Source: Enterocloster hominis (ex Liu et al. 2021) (GTDB lineage: Bacteria > Bacillota > Clostridia > Lachnospirales > Lachnospiraceae). Taken from it: 64,000 bases of DNA. Shown in pieces: positions 33,618 through 43,375 of this stretch; position 1 is the stretch's first letter, and each line of letters starts with the position of its first letter. The translations under genes and the position numbers were made by a program. Under the pieces are notes generated by a model. That model was not told where the DNA came from, searched no databases, and saw only the letters and a list, made by a program, of their open reading frames with translations. The stretch spans positions 34,588 through 98,587 of the forward strand of contig JACRTJ010000010.1 of NCBI GenBank assembly GCA_014385265.1, written 5' to 3'.

Positions 33618-35645
33618 ATGCATATGACCAACAAAGAAATCGGCGCTGCCATGACCATCAAGCTGGATCCGGTGCTTCCGGAGTATCCTGTATTTAAGGA
33701 AGGGATCCGCCGTGCCCCCATGCGCGACCTGACCCTCTCCGACCATGAAAAGAAGCTGGCAGTGAAAAACGCCCTCCGCTATGTGCCCGAGGAGCTCCAC
33801 GAGGCTCTGGCCCCCGAATTTATGGAAGAGCTCCTGACCCGCGGCCGGATCTACGGATACCGTTTTATGCCAAAGGAAAGGATCTACGGAAAGCCCATCG
33901 ACGAATATAAGGGAAACTGCGTCCAGGGCAAGGCCTTCCAGGTAATGATCGACAACAACTTAAACCATGATGTGGCCCTTTATCCTTATGAGCTTGTGAC
34001 CTACGGCGAGACCGGACAGGTATGCCAGAACTGGATGCAGTACCAGCTCCTGAAAAAATATCTGGAGGTCCTCACCGACGAGCAGACCCTTGTGGTGATG
34101 TCCGGCCATCCCCTGGGCCTTTTCCACTCCCATAAGCAGGCCCCCAGAGTGGTCATCACCAACGGCCTTATGGTGGGCGAGGGCGATAATCCGGAGACCT
34201 GGGCAAAGGCAACGGCCATGGGCTGCTCCTCCTACGGCCAGATGACAGCCGGAGGCTGGATGTACATCGGCCCCCAGGGCATCGTCCACGGTACCTTCAA
34301 TACCATCTTAAACGCAGGCCGTAAGTTCTTAGGCGTTCCCGCAGAAGGAAACCTGGCCGGCCACTTATTCGTCACCAGCGGACTGGGCGGCATGAGCGGC
34401 GCACAGCCCAAGGCCATCGAGATCGCCGGAGGCGTGGGCATCATCGCCGAGGTGGATTCCTCCCGGATCGAGACCCGCCACAGCCAGGGCTGGGTAAAAA
34501 TGATCTGCGAGTCTCCGGAGGAGGCCTTCCGTACAGCCCGGACCTATATGGACAGGAAAGAGCCCATGTCCATCGCCTTCCACGGAAATATCGTGGACCT
34601 GCTGGAATATGCTGTAAACAACAACATCCATATCGACCTGCTCTCCGACCAGACCTCCTGTCACGTTCCCTACGACGGCGGCTACTGCCCCCAGGGCCTG
34701 ACCTTTGAGGAAAGAACTGAGATGCTGGACCATGACCATGAAAAATTCTGTGAGCTGGTCAACCGTTCCCTGACCACCCACTTCCATATGATCCGGACTC
34801 TGGTGGAAAGAGGCTCCTATTTCTTTGATTACGGCAACGCCTTCATGAAGGCTGTATTTGACGCCGGAAACAAGGAGATCTCCAAAAACGGCGTGGACAC
34901 CTCCGAGGGCTTCATCTTCCCGTCCTATGTGGAGGACATCCTTGGACCGGAGTTATTCGACTACGGCTACGGCCCGTTCCGCTGGTGCTGCCTGTCCGGA
35001 AAGCATGAGGACCTTATTAAGACCGACCATGCGGCCATGGAGATCATCGATCCCAACCGCCGCTTCCAGGACCGGGACAACTGGATCTGGATCCGTGATG
35101 CTGAAAAGAACCAGCTGGTGGTGGGGACCCAGTGCCGGATCCTCTACCAGGATGCTCTGGGAAGACGCGACATCGCTTTAAAATTCAATGAAATGGTAAG
35201 AAATGGAGAGATCGGACCGGTGATGCTGGGCCGCGACCACCACGATACCGGCGGCACCGATTCCCCGTACCGCGAGACCTCCAATATCTATGACGGCTCC
35301 AACTTCACGGCCGACATGGCGACCCACTGCTATGCAGGAAACGCAGCCCGCGGCATGACCCTTGTGGCTCTCCACAACGGCGGCGGCACCGGCATCGGAA
35401 AGGCCATCAACGGCGGCTTCGGCCTTGTCTTAGACGGCTCCGAGCTCACGGACCAGATCATCCGCGAAGCCATCCCGTGGGATACCATGGTGGGCGTTTC
35501 CAGAAGAAGCTGGGCAAGAAACGAGCACTCCATTGCGACCGTTGCCGAATATAATAAGAAATTTGCCGGCTCTGACGCTATCACGATGCCCTATATCGCC
35601 GACGATGAGCTGATCGAGCGCGTATTTAACAACGCATGTAAATAA
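33618..35645 (+). CDS. hutU: Urocanate hydratase
   Basis: About 675 residues, the longer form found in many Firmicutes. The NAD-binding stretch VTSGLGGMSGAQPKAIEIAG is near residue 255, and FHGNIVDLLEYA, YGPFRWCCLSG and LGRDHHDTGGTDSP match the family. It hydrates urocanate to 4-imidazolone-5-propionate, using tightly bound NAD as an electrophile. Three in-frame ATGs lie close together; AAAGG is 6 bases from the one at 33618. It is followed by hutI on the same strand with 94 bases containing two hairpins. Confidence 0.95.
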   Translation: MHMTNKEIGAAMTIKLDPVLPEYPVFKEGIRRAPMRDLTLSDHEKKLAVKNALRYVPEELHEALAPEFMEELLTRGRIYGYRFMPKERIYGKPIDEYKGNCVQGKAFQVMIDNNLNHDVALYPYELVTYGETGQVCQNWMQYQLLKKYLEVLTDEQTLVVMSGHPLGLFHSHKQAPRVVITNGLMVGEGDNPETWAKATAMGCSSYGQMTAGGWMYIGPQGIVHGTFNTILNAGRKFLGVPAEGNLAGHLFVTSGLGGMSGAQPKAIEIAGGVGIIAEVDSSRIETRHSQGWVKMICESPEEAFRTARTYMDRKEPMSIAFHGNIVDLLEYAVNNNIHIDLLSDQTSCHVPYDGGYCPQGLTFEERTEMLDHDHEKFCELVNRSLTTHFHMIRTLVERGSYFFDYGNAFMKAVFDAGNKEISKNGVDTSEGFIFPSYVEDILGPELFDYGYGPFRWCCLSGKHEDLIKTDHAAMEIIDPNRRFQDRDNWIWIRDAEKNQLVVGTQCRILYQDALGRRDIALKFNEMVRNGEIGPVMLGRDHHDTGGTDSPYRETSNIYDGSNFTADMATHCYAGNAARGMTLVALHNGGGTGIGKAINGGFGLVLDGSELTDQIIREAIPWDTMVGVSRRSWARNEHSIATVAEYNKKFAGSDAITMPYIADDELIERVFNNACK

Positions 35646-35656
35646 ACCATACTGCC

Positions 35657-35715
35657 CCGGCCTGAGCAGCCTTCTGCCCAGGCCGGAACCGCCTGGAAAC
35701 GCATCCGGCGGTTCC
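35657..35715 (+). other. Tandem hairpins between hutU and hutI
   Basis: CCGGCCT (35657-35663) pairs with AGGCCGG (35680-35686), and GGAACCGCC (35685-35693) pairs with GGCGGTTCC (35707-35715). The two stems share two bases, so they are nearly exclusive. A short TTT follows the second. They may attenuate transcription or protect the hutU 3' end. Confidence 0.55.
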
Positions 35716-35739
35716 TTTGCAGAGAAAGTAGGAGACTAT

Positions 35740-37065
35740 ATGAAAAAACTTTATATCCGCCGCGCCTCCGAGCTGGTGACCTGCCGGGGCTCCGCTCCCA
35801 AAAAAGGCGCGGAAATGGCCGATATCGGTCTTATAAAAAACGGGGGCGTTCTGATCCATGACGACCAGATCTTTGCCGTCGGCACCACCGAGGAGCTGGA
35901 TCTCCTGGCAGGCTTTGAAGAGGGCTCCGGTCAGGCTGACGCATGTACGGAAACTGCCTCTGGCTATACGGTCCTGGACGCCTCCGGAAAGACCGTTCTT
36001 CCTGGCTTCGTGGATTCCCACACCCACTTTATCTTCGGCGGCTACCGGGCCGAGGAGTTTTCCTGGCGCTTAAAGGGCGATACCTATATGTCCATCATGG
36101 AGCGGGGAGGCGGCATCAACGCCACCGTCGGCCCCACCAGGGACGCCTCCATCCAGGAGCTGGTTTCTGTCGGAAGAGAACGGATGAACCGGATGCTGGA
36201 GTTCGGCGTGACCACCGTTGAGGGAAAAAGCGGCTACGGCATGGACCGGAATACGGAATTAAAGCAGCTCCGGGCCATGAAGGAGCTGGACGCCTCCCAT
36301 CCGGTGGATATCGTGACTACCTTCCTGGGCCCCCACAGCGTCCTGCCCCAGTATAAGGGAAAGGAGCGGGAATTCATCGATATGCTCTTACAGGACGTAA
36401 TGCCTGTGGTCAAGGAGGAGGGACTGGCAGAGTTTGCCGATATCTTCTGCGAAAAGGGCGTGTTCGGCATTGAAGATTCTGAATACTATCTGACCAGGGC
36501 AAAGGAAATGGGCTTCAAGCTGAAGGTCCATGCCGATGAAATGAACTCTCTGGGAGGCGCAGAGCTGGCCGCCCGCACAGGCGCGTATTCCGCTGACCAC
36601 CTTTTAAAGGCCTCCGACGAGGGGATCCGCCAGATGGCAAAGGCGGGCGTCATCAGTACGCTGCTGCCGGCCACCGCTTTCTGCTTAAAAGAGCCCTTCG
36701 CCCCGGCGAGAAAGATGATCGATTCCGGCTGTGCCGTGGCCCTGGCTTCGGATCTGAACCCCGGAAGCTGCTTTACCAACAGCATCCCCCTTCTCATAGC
36801 CCTGGGCTGCATCTATATGAATATGTCCATTGAGGAGGTGATCACTGCCCTCACCATCAACGGGGCCGCAGCCCTTGGGCGCGCTGATTCCATCGGAAGC
36901 CTGGAAAAGGGCAAAAAAGCCGATGTGGTCATCTTAAAATACCCGTCCATCCACTTTATGCCCTACCATACGGGGATCAACCTGGTGGAGACTGTCATAA
37001 AGAATGGAGACGTGGCCTACCAGAAGGAATGGGAAAGGCTCCCGGAATTGAAAAGAGAGAATTAA
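35740..37065 (+). CDS. hutI: Imidazolonepropionase
   Basis: 441 residues with the amidohydrolase metal motif GFVDSHTHFIFGGYRAEEF (HxH near residue 91), a KSGYGMDRNTELKQLRAM stretch, KLKVHADEMNSLGGAELA with another metal histidine, and ASDLNPGSCFTNSIPLL with the conserved aspartate. It opens the imidazolone ring to give N-formimino-L-glutamate, which feeds ftcD. A central insert, VKEEGLAEFADIFCEKGVFG, is family-typical. A TAGGAG-like site precedes the ATG. The next gene starts five bases after its stop. Confidence 0.95.
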   Translation: MKKLYIRRASELVTCRGSAPKKGAEMADIGLIKNGGVLIHDDQIFAVGTTEELDLLAGFEEGSGQADACTETASGYTVLDASGKTVLPGFVDSHTHFIFGGYRAEEFSWRLKGDTYMSIMERGGGINATVGPTRDASIQELVSVGRERMNRMLEFGVTTVEGKSGYGMDRNTELKQLRAMKELDASHPVDIVTTFLGPHSVLPQYKGKEREFIDMLLQDVMPVVKEEGLAEFADIFCEKGVFGIEDSEYYLTRAKEMGFKLKVHADEMNSLGGAELAARTGAYSADHLLKASDEGIRQMAKAGVISTLLPATAFCLKEPFAPARKMIDSGCAVALASDLNPGSCFTNSIPLLIALGCIYMNMSIEEVITALTINGAAALGRADSIGSLEKGKKADVVILKYPSIHFMPYHTGINLVETVIKNGDVAYQKEWERLPELKREN

Positions 37066-37070
37066 CGAAA

Positions 37071-37730
37071 ATGATTGAAATAACTGAATTTATTAAAAAA
37101 TATATGGCTGCCCTGGATCAGGCCTTTCCGGACCGCGTCTGGTTTGCCGGACTCCAGGGCAGCTACGGCCGCGGGGAGGCCACAGAAGCCAGCGACATTG
37201 ATATGGTGGTGATCCTGGACCAGCTCTCCGCCAGCGATATCCATACCTATGACGCCATGCTGGATACCCTTCCCTGCCGGGAGCTTATCTGCGGCTTCCT
37301 GTCCGGAAGACAGGAGCTGGAAAACTGGGAGCCCTCGGAGCTTTTCCAGTTCTGCCGCGACACCACCCCCATAAGAGGAAGCCTGGACCAGGTGCTCTCC
37401 TCTGTCACCAGCGCCGATATAGCCCGGGCCATAAAGTCCGGCGCCTGCGGTGTCTACCACGGCTGTGTCCACAATATGCTCTATGAAAAAAGCGAGGATA
37501 TTTTAAAGGGACTCTATAAATCTGCCTCCTTTGTCCTCCAGGCGGTCCACTTCCAGAGGACCGGAGTTTATGTACGGCATATGGCGGATCTGGTATCTGT
37601 CCTGCCCCCAGAGGAAAGCGCCGTTCTCCAGACCTTTATGGAACTGAAGGGCGGAAGACCGGTTGCCTTTGATGCCATGTCGGAGCAGCTTTTTTCCTGG
37701 GCAGGGAAATGGGCGGGGGCACCCAGATAA
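37071..37730 (+). CDS. Nucleotidyltransferase-domain protein of unknown substrate
   Basis: About 219 residues. Near residue 27, FAGLQGSYGRGEATEASDID has the GS...D-x-D pattern of the nucleotidyltransferase fold (as in antibiotic adenylyltransferases and MNT), followed by a helical part with EDILKGLYKSASFVLQAVHF that looks like a HEPN or kanamycin-nucleotidyltransferase C-terminal bundle. Starting at 37071 it begins MIEITEFIKKYMAALDQAFP and follows hutI by five bases, so it is probably the last gene of the hutU-hutI transcript, which ends at a strong terminator just after it. Its role in that operon is unknown. Confidence 0.72.
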   Translation: MIEITEFIKKYMAALDQAFPDRVWFAGLQGSYGRGEATEASDIDMVVILDQLSASDIHTYDAMLDTLPCRELICGFLSGRQELENWEPSELFQFCRDTTPIRGSLDQVLSSVTSADIARAIKSGACGVYHGCVHNMLYEKSEDILKGLYKSASFVLQAVHFQRTGVYVRHMADLVSVLPPEESAVLQTFMELKGGRPVAFDAMSEQLFSWAGKWAGAPR

Positions 37731-37736
37731 AACAGA

Positions 37737-37786
37737 GAGCCAGCCCCGGCAAACGCCGCTGTGGGGCTGGCTCCAGAAGCCTTTTT
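37737..37786 (+). terminator. Intrinsic terminator of the hutU-hutI operon
   Basis: GAGCCAGCCCC (37737-37747) pairs with GGGGCTGGCTC (37763-37773), followed by a T-rich tract. It may also serve the convergent metK gene. Confidence 0.85.
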
Positions 37787-37802
37787 CTTCTATATTCTGT
37801 TC

Positions 37803-38990
37803 TTACAGATATTTCTTCAGCACATCCACCTTGTCTAACTTCTCCCACGGCAGATCCACATCGGTCCTTCCGAAATGGCCGTAAGCCGCAGTCTGCTTGT
37901 AGATGGGGCGGCGGAGATCTAACATCTTAATGATCCCGGCCGGGCGGAGGTCAAAGTGTTCGCGGATGATCTCCACAAGCCTGTCATCGGAAAGCTTTCC
38001 AGTTCCGAAGGTATCCACCTCGATGGAAGTGGGATGGGCCACGCCGATGGCGTAGGAAAGCTGGACCTCGCACTTATCGGCAAGTCCTGCCGCAACCATG
38101 TTCTTGGCCACATAACGGGCCGCATAAGCTGCGGAACGGTCCACCTTGGTGCAGTCCTTACCGGAGAATGCGCCGCCGCCGTGGCGGGCATATCCGCCGT
38201 AGGTGTCAACAATGATCTTTCTTCCAGTCAGTCCGCTGTCGCCGTGGGGTCCTCCGATCACGAAACGGCCTGTGGGATTGATATAAAACTTCGTGTTTTC
38301 GTCCACCATTCCTGCCGGAAGCACCGGATCGAACACATACTTCTTAATGTCCTCATGGATCTGCTCCTGGGTCACAGCATCATCGTGCTGGGTGGATAAA
38401 ACAACAGCGTCCAGACGGTACGGCTTTCCGTTTTCGTCGTACTCCACCGTCACCTGGCTCTTTCCGTCGGGTCTTAAATATTTAAGTGTGCCGTCCTTTC
38501 TCACCTTGGTAAGCTGCCTTGTCAGCTTATGGGCCAGGGAGATCGGATAGGGCATATATTCCTCTGTCTCGTTGCTGGCAAAGCCGAACATCATACCCTG
38601 GTCTCCGGCGCCGATGGCATCCAGCTCGTCCTCGGTCATGGTCTTCTCTCTGGCTTCCAGGGCTTTGTTTACGCCCATGGCAATATCCGTGGACTGCTCG
38701 TCGATGGCGACCACAACGCCGCAGGTATCGCAGTCGAAGCCATATTTGGCCCGGTCGTAGCCGATCTCGCGGACCGTCTCGCGGACGATCTTCTGGATGT
38801 CCACATATGCGTTGGTGGTGATCTCACCCATGACCATCACAAGTCCTGTGGTGGCGCAGGTCTCACATGCCACACGGCTCATGGGGTCCTTCTCCATCAG
38901 TGCGTCCAGGATCGCATCAGAGATCGCGTCGCACATTTTATCCGGATGTCCCTCTGTTACGGACTCAGATGTAAAAAGTCTCTTTTCCAT
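37803..38990 (-). CDS. metK: S-adenosylmethionine synthetase
   Basis: 395 residues, beginning [20 protein letters not shown], with the ATP and metal motifs [12 protein letters not shown] (about residue 116), [12 protein letters not shown] and the P-loop-like [16 protein letters not shown]. The enzyme makes SAM from methionine and ATP. It lies behind a SAM riboswitch with a terminator, so it is repressed when SAM is high. Only the convergent hut terminator separates it from the hutI operon. Confidence 0.97.
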   Translation of the reverse strand: MEKRLFTSESVTEGHPDKMCDAISDAILDALMEKDPMSRVACETCATTGLVMVMGEITTNAYVDIQKIVRETVREIGYDRAKYGFDCDTCGVVVAIDEQSTDIAMGVNKALEAREKTMTEDELDAIGAGDQGMMFGFASNETEEYMPYPISLAHKLTRQLTKVRKDGTLKYLRPDGKSQVTVEYDENGKPYRLDAVVLSTQHDDAVTQEQIHEDIKKYVFDPVLPAGMVDENTKFYINPTGRFVIGGPHGDSGLTGRKIIVDTYGGYARHGGGAFSGKDCTKVDRSAAYAARYVAKNMVAAGLADKCEVQLSYAIGVAHPTSIEVDTFGTGKLSDDRLVEIIREHFDLRPAGIIKMLDLRRPIYKQTAAYGHFGRTDVDLPWEKLDKVDVLKKYL

Positions 38991-39069
38991 TTTTTCTCCT
39001 CTCTGGTTTCAGGGGCGCGCAGGGCACGCCGGCACTGTCTGCCAGCTCCTCTTTCTGTATCCCGCGCAT

Positions 39070-39241
39070 AAAAAAAGTCCGCTCACATTCATAAGCGGAC
39101 TTGACAAAGCTACTCCATCAAATCCTCTTATTGCTCGATTTCTCGCTCAGGCTGGCACCTTCCTGCCCTCTCGCACCGCGATTAACAGGGGTTGCCGTGA
39201 CTTCACAGGTCCTATGTACCTCCATCACTCTGAATAAGGGA
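39070..39241 (-). promoter_or_regulatory. SAM-I (S-box) riboswitch with terminator upstream of metK
   Basis: On the reverse strand the leader has the S-box core CAGAGTGATGGAGG, then GGACCTGTGAAGTCACGG and CAACC, with GGTGCCA and closing elements at 39105-39241. It is followed by AGTCCGCT ... AGCGGACT with a T7 run (39103-39070), an intrinsic terminator. High SAM should favour termination before metK, whose ATG is about 80 bases downstream. Confidence 0.92.
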
Positions 39242-39374
39242 TAAAACTGAATATTCTACGAACTTTTTTATTTTGTTTTCCGGCAGCCAGGAGCCGCCGT
39301 TGAGTTACAGCCAATATACTAGCCGATTCCTTTCCAAATGTCAATAGGAAATTTGAAATTTACGCGGAACCTGC

Positions 39375-40667
39375 CTAGCCCACCCGGAGCTTAAACTTCT
39401 GGGCTTCCTTCTCAGAATCCACCCGCTCGATGCATGCGCCCAGGGAGCGGAGCTTCTCTTCAAAGTTTTCGTAGCCCCGTTCAATGTAGCCGATCTCATC
39501 CACCACCGTATATCCCTCGGCGGCCAGTCCGGCCAGTACCAGGGCCGCTCCGGCTCTGAGATCGGGAGCCACCACCTGTGCGCCGGTGAACATACTGACG
39601 CCGTCCACAATGGCCACAGAGCCTTCAACCTTGATGTTTGCACCCATGCGGGACAGCTCATCCACGTATTTGAAGCGGTTTTCAAAAATACTCTCTGTCA
39701 CCACACTGGTTCCGTCAGCCAGAGCCAGGGCCACGGTCATCTGGGGCTGCATATCTGTTGGGAAACCGGGATACGGCAGGGTCTTAAAATTCATATGGCG
39801 CTGCTTCGGTTTTCCCACCACACGGATTTCTTCGTCAAACTCCACAACCTCGCAGCCCATCTCCACAAGCTTTGCGGAAATAGCCTCCAGGTGCTTGGGG
39901 ATCACGTTCTTCACCGTGATGTCTCCGCGGGTCACTGCGGCCGCGCACATAAAGGTCCCGGCCTCGATCTGGTCGGGGATGATGGAGTATGTGGTTCCAT
40001 GGAGATGCCGCACGCCGCGGATCCGGATCACATCCGTACCGGCTCCCTTGATGTTGGCGCCCATGCTGTTTAAAAAGTTGGCCACGTCCACCACATGGGG
40101 CTCCTTGGCCACATTCTCTAAGATCGTTTCTCCCTCAGCCATGGTGGCGGCCATCATGATATTGATGGTAGCGCCCACGGAAACCACATCCAGGTAGATA
40201 TGGCTGGCCACCAGGTCGATGGCATGGGCGATCACTGCCCCGCGCATGATGGATACATCAGAGCCCAGGGCACGGAAGCCCTTTAAATGCTGGTCAATGG
40301 GTCTGCTTCCGATGGTGCAACCGCCGGGAAGCGGAACCTCCGCGCTCTTATACTTTCCAAGAAGTGCGCCAATGAAGTAATAGGATGCGCGGATCTTGCG
40401 CATATGCTCATCTTCCACGGTCACTGCGTGGATATCCCTGGCATTGATCCGTACTGTGTGCCGGTCGGGCCGCTCCACCTTAGCGCCCAGGTGCCGGATC
40501 GCATCCAGCAGTGCGTTGATATCACTCACATCCGGCAGGTTCTCGATCACCACGTCCTCATCGGTCATGATGGACGCCGCCAGGATCCCCAGAGCCGCAT
40601 TTTTTGCTCCGCTGATGGTCACGTCTCCCACCAGGGGGTTGCCGCCCTTCATAATATATTGTTCCAT
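39375..40667 (-). CDS. murA: UDP-N-acetylglucosamine 1-carboxyvinyltransferase
   Basis: 430 residues. The active-site loop VPLPGGCTIGSRPIDQH holds the catalytic, fosfomycin-sensitive Cys117, and the usual start MEQYIMKGGNPLVGDVTISG with KNA is present. It carries out the first committed step of peptidoglycan synthesis by adding enolpyruvate to UDP-GlcNAc. Many Firmicutes have two paralogues (MurA and MurZ); which one this is cannot be settled here. It has its own promoter at 40773-40800 and is followed by the metK riboswitch region. Confidence 0.96.
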   Translation of the reverse strand: MEQYIMKGGNPLVGDVTISGAKNAALGILAASIMTDEDVVIENLPDVSDINALLDAIRHLGAKVERPDRHTVRINARDIHAVTVEDEHMRKIRASYYFIGALLGKYKSAEVPLPGGCTIGSRPIDQHLKGFRALGSDVSIMRGAVIAHAIDLVASHIYLDVVSVGATINIMMAATMAEGETILENVAKEPHVVDVANFLNSMGANIKGAGTDVIRIRGVRHLHGTTYSIIPDQIEAGTFMCAAAVTRGDITVKNVIPKHLEAISAKLVEMGCEVVEFDEEIRVVGKPKQRHMNFKTLPYPGFPTDMQPQMTVALALADGTSVVTESIFENRFKYVDELSRMGANIKVEGSVAIVDGVSMFTGAQVVAPDLRAGAALVLAGLAAEGYTVVDEIGYIERGYENFEEKLRSLGACIERVDSEKEAQKFKLRVG

Positions 40668-40772
40668 TCTGCACCTCTATATCCGCTGTACCGCCTTCCG
40701 GAAGCGCCGGAAAGCGGTCTGATTTCTATAATTCCCGCAAACACTCTCATTTGCTTATACTTTGACTAGTAA

Positions 40773-40800
40773 ATTATAGCATAGATTCGGGATTTGTAAA
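40773..40800 (-). promoter_or_regulatory. Sigma-A type promoter for murA
   Basis: Reverse strand: TTTACA (40800-40795), 16-base spacer, TATAAT (40778-40773), about 105 bases before the ATG. Confidence 0.65.
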
Positions 40801-40822
40801 GTAGGGATTTTCCTTTGCCGGA

Positions 40823-43318
40823 TCAGAGCGGAAGGCAGCAGATATAGTCGCTGCCAAGGCTTTCAAACCGGGCTCTGGCCTCCTCCATGGGAATGGTCAT
40901 ACTCTGGGCTGCGGACGGATCCCAGATCCGGACATGGGTCTGGTCGTAGCCAGTCAGATACAGAAAGCTCCCTTCCCCGGTATACAAGAGCACCGGCTGG
41001 TTCCGGCAGACGAAAAACAGCGCTACATTTAAGGAGCTCCCAGAGGCGTCCAAAAGAAGGGCATCGCCCTCCCTCCGGCTGGTTCCCGTAAACTCTGTTC
41101 TGTAACGGTCCAGCTTCCGGGTGGCGGTATTCAGATCCCGGATGAAATAGGAGCCCGGACGGCTGGCCCTCTCCCACACCAGATCGTGCTTTCCAAAGGT
41201 CACGAATCCCATGGGATCATACGCTGCGTCAGCCGCATCGGCAAAGCTGGAATAGATCCCAATGAGCCGTCCACGGCCATAAGCGTAAAACTTTTCCTCC
41301 ACGCCAGAGGCCTGAGCCTCCGTATGGATCTCATTATTCTCCTCCCGCACCGTTTTTTTCGGGGAAATGGTCCGGATCTTCTGGGAAGCGGAAATATCCT
41401 GGCCCAGCTGCACAAAATAAACCCGACCCCTCACATCCGACGCATACCAGCCGATATCATCCATCTTTCCAGGAAGGACCTTTGCGTTGCACACCAGGGT
41501 CTCCTCCTCGGCCTCGCCGAAAAAGCCGCCGTCCCGGTCAGACACCAGCTCCAGGTGGATCCGGCTTTCGTCCACGGCCACGTCCCGGATGTACTTTCCG
41601 CTCTTTTCGTAGTGCATGGCGCTGGCCATGTTCTGGTCGATGATATCCAGGGATTTCAGATATAAGCCCATGGTGCGCCCGTTGGATATGATATGATCCC
41701 CATATTCTCCGATCCCGTACACGCAGTCGCTTCCCACAAAGCCCAGGATCCTGTACGCATCGCTCTTTCCGTCTCCGATCTGGGTCTTGTCTCCTGTATC
41801 CAGGTCCATGATATGGAGCATCCTGGAATCATAGATCCCCGTATCCTCCTGCCAGGCCAGCCGGGACCCATCGGAGCTGACCGCAAACCGTTCCTCATCC
41901 AGACCCGAAGCCACCACCACATACTCGTGGCTGTTCAGATCGATCCCATAAACGCTTCCGCCCATGTACATGTAAAAAATACCGTTCTGTCCCTTATGGG
42001 CCAGGCGGGCCAGATCCAGCCGGAGCTCGCTGTACGGCTCGGCGGCCGGAAGGAAAAACTGCTCCGTCAGAGTATTGGACTCTGCCTCATAACGATAAAA
42101 AGAAACGCCTGTGTATCCCTCTCTGCCGCCCCGGTTCATATAGCCGTAGACCAGAAAATCCACAGTCCCCCCATCGGACACCTCCAGGATCTCCACCCCG
42201 TGGCGGTCCCGTCCGGCCCGGAGGTCGTCTGTGTTCCATCCTCCGAAAGCAAAAATACAGATACTGTTTCCTTCCTCCCGGTCATAGGCCCACAGCTCCC
42301 GGTTGGTCACAAAGGCCGTATACCGGCCGCTTTCGCTTTTCTTTGCGTACAGCCCGTCTCCATCGGAGATCCCCAGCAGAATGCGCTTTCCTGAGAAAAG
42401 CTCCCGGCTGCCGGAAAAGAGCTGGTTCATGGTCCTTTCATAATCCATCATATAGATCCGCTGGCTGCTCCACTTTAAAGTGAAGTTCTCAGTCACCCCA
42501 TAGACCTCTGTCTCCCCGCCGTCCATTCCTCCGGCTCCGCCGTCTGCCTCCCTGGTCACATAGTATTCCAGCTCGATATTAGCCAGATCACCGGAAAGCT
42601 CCTTCAGGGACGCAAAGACCGTTTCTCCCCGGGACACGCCCAGGCTTCCCCAGGTCATCTGGGTAAAGCTGTTTTTCAGGGTGACCGTTCCGAAGCTGGA
42701 ATTATCCGCGCTGGGCGTTGACTCCATATAGGTGGTCAGCTCCTGGGCCGAATCATAGTGGAAGGTCTTCTGGGAAAAGTCCTCCGCCAGGGCCAGCATC
42801 TGGGCCGCATGGTCATTGTCCGTCTCCAGGATCCGGGCGTAGTACCAGGCGCTGGTCCCATCCGAAAGGACCGCCTGGATCCCCAGCTGATACTGGGTCT
42901 CCGGCTCCAGAAGGTTCTGGACTGGCAGAACTGCGTTTATCTGACCATTTTCCTCGGTCCAGTCTGTGACCGTGGTGCGCTCCACCAGATGGGTCATGTC
43001 CATGGTGCGGATCTCATACTGCAGTGTCTTTATTTCGTCTCCATACTGGATCCGGATGGGAAGCCTGCGGTCCTCCGGCAGCACCAGGAGGCTGTCACGT
43101 TCTGCTGTGACAGCCAGTTCCTCCCGGTGGCCGAATAACGGCGCCAGTTCCCGTCCCAAGGCTGTGGGATATACAACCGGAAGCTCTGCCTCGCTCATGG
43201 CTGTATACACGACGCCTGTTTTATTCTCTTCCTTCCGGCCCAGGGGCCAGACAAAATAAATGATGGCTGCCGCCACAAAGATCAGCGCCAGCACTGCAAT
43301 TTTTTTTCCTGTTTTCAT
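40823..43318 (-). CDS. Large membrane-anchored beta-propeller-like protein with degenerate C39-like C-terminus
   Basis: 831 residues with an N-terminal membrane helix (about 8-28, then a KEENK border) and a long extracytoplasmic region. A fibronectin-like stretch lies near 120-170 (EPETQYQLGIQAVLSDGTSA), then WD/propeller-type repeats such as RLAWQEDTGIYDSRMLHIMD. The last ~75 residues (LLLDASGSSLNVALFFVCRN, GEGSFLYLTGYDQTHVRIWD) follow the C39-like peptidase-2 fold but lack its histidine, suggesting a degenerate, non-catalytic domain. I know no characterised homologue. It follows the 128-residue gene by 57 bases on the same strand. Confidence 0.65.
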   Translation of the reverse strand: MKTGKKIAVLALIFVAAAIIYFVWPLGRKEENKTGVVYTAMSEAELPVVYPTALGRELAPLFGHREELAVTAERDSLLVLPEDRRLPIRIQYGDEIKTLQYEIRTMDMTHLVERTTVTDWTEENGQINAVLPVQNLLEPETQYQLGIQAVLSDGTSAWYYARILETDNDHAAQMLALAEDFSQKTFHYDSAQELTTYMESTPSADNSSFGTVTLKNSFTQMTWGSLGVSRGETVFASLKELSGDLANIELEYYVTREADGGAGGMDGGETEVYGVTENFTLKWSSQRIYMMDYERTMNQLFSGSRELFSGKRILLGISDGDGLYAKKSESGRYTAFVTNRELWAYDREEGNSICIFAFGGWNTDDLRAGRDRHGVEILEVSDGGTVDFLVYGYMNRGGREGYTGVSFYRYEAESNTLTEQFFLPAAEPYSELRLDLARLAHKGQNGIFYMYMGGSVYGIDLNSHEYVVVASGLDEERFAVSSDGSRLAWQEDTGIYDSRMLHIMDLDTGDKTQIGDGKSDAYRILGFVGSDCVYGIGEYGDHIISNGRTMGLYLKSLDIIDQNMASAMHYEKSGKYIRDVAVDESRIHLELVSDRDGGFFGEAEEETLVCNAKVLPGKMDDIGWYASDVRGRVYFVQLGQDISASQKIRTISPKKTVREENNEIHTEAQASGVEEKFYAYGRGRLIGIYSSFADAADAAYDPMGFVTFGKHDLVWERASRPGSYFIRDLNTATRKLDRYRTEFTGTSRREGDALLLDASGSSLNVALFFVCRNQPVLLYTGEGSFLYLTGYDQTHVRIWDPSAAQSMTIPMEEARARFESLGSDYICCLPL

Positions 43319-43375
43319 TCAGTTCTCTTCCTGTCTGCCTTTTCTTCCGGACAGCGTATCCTGTACGCCGGTCCT

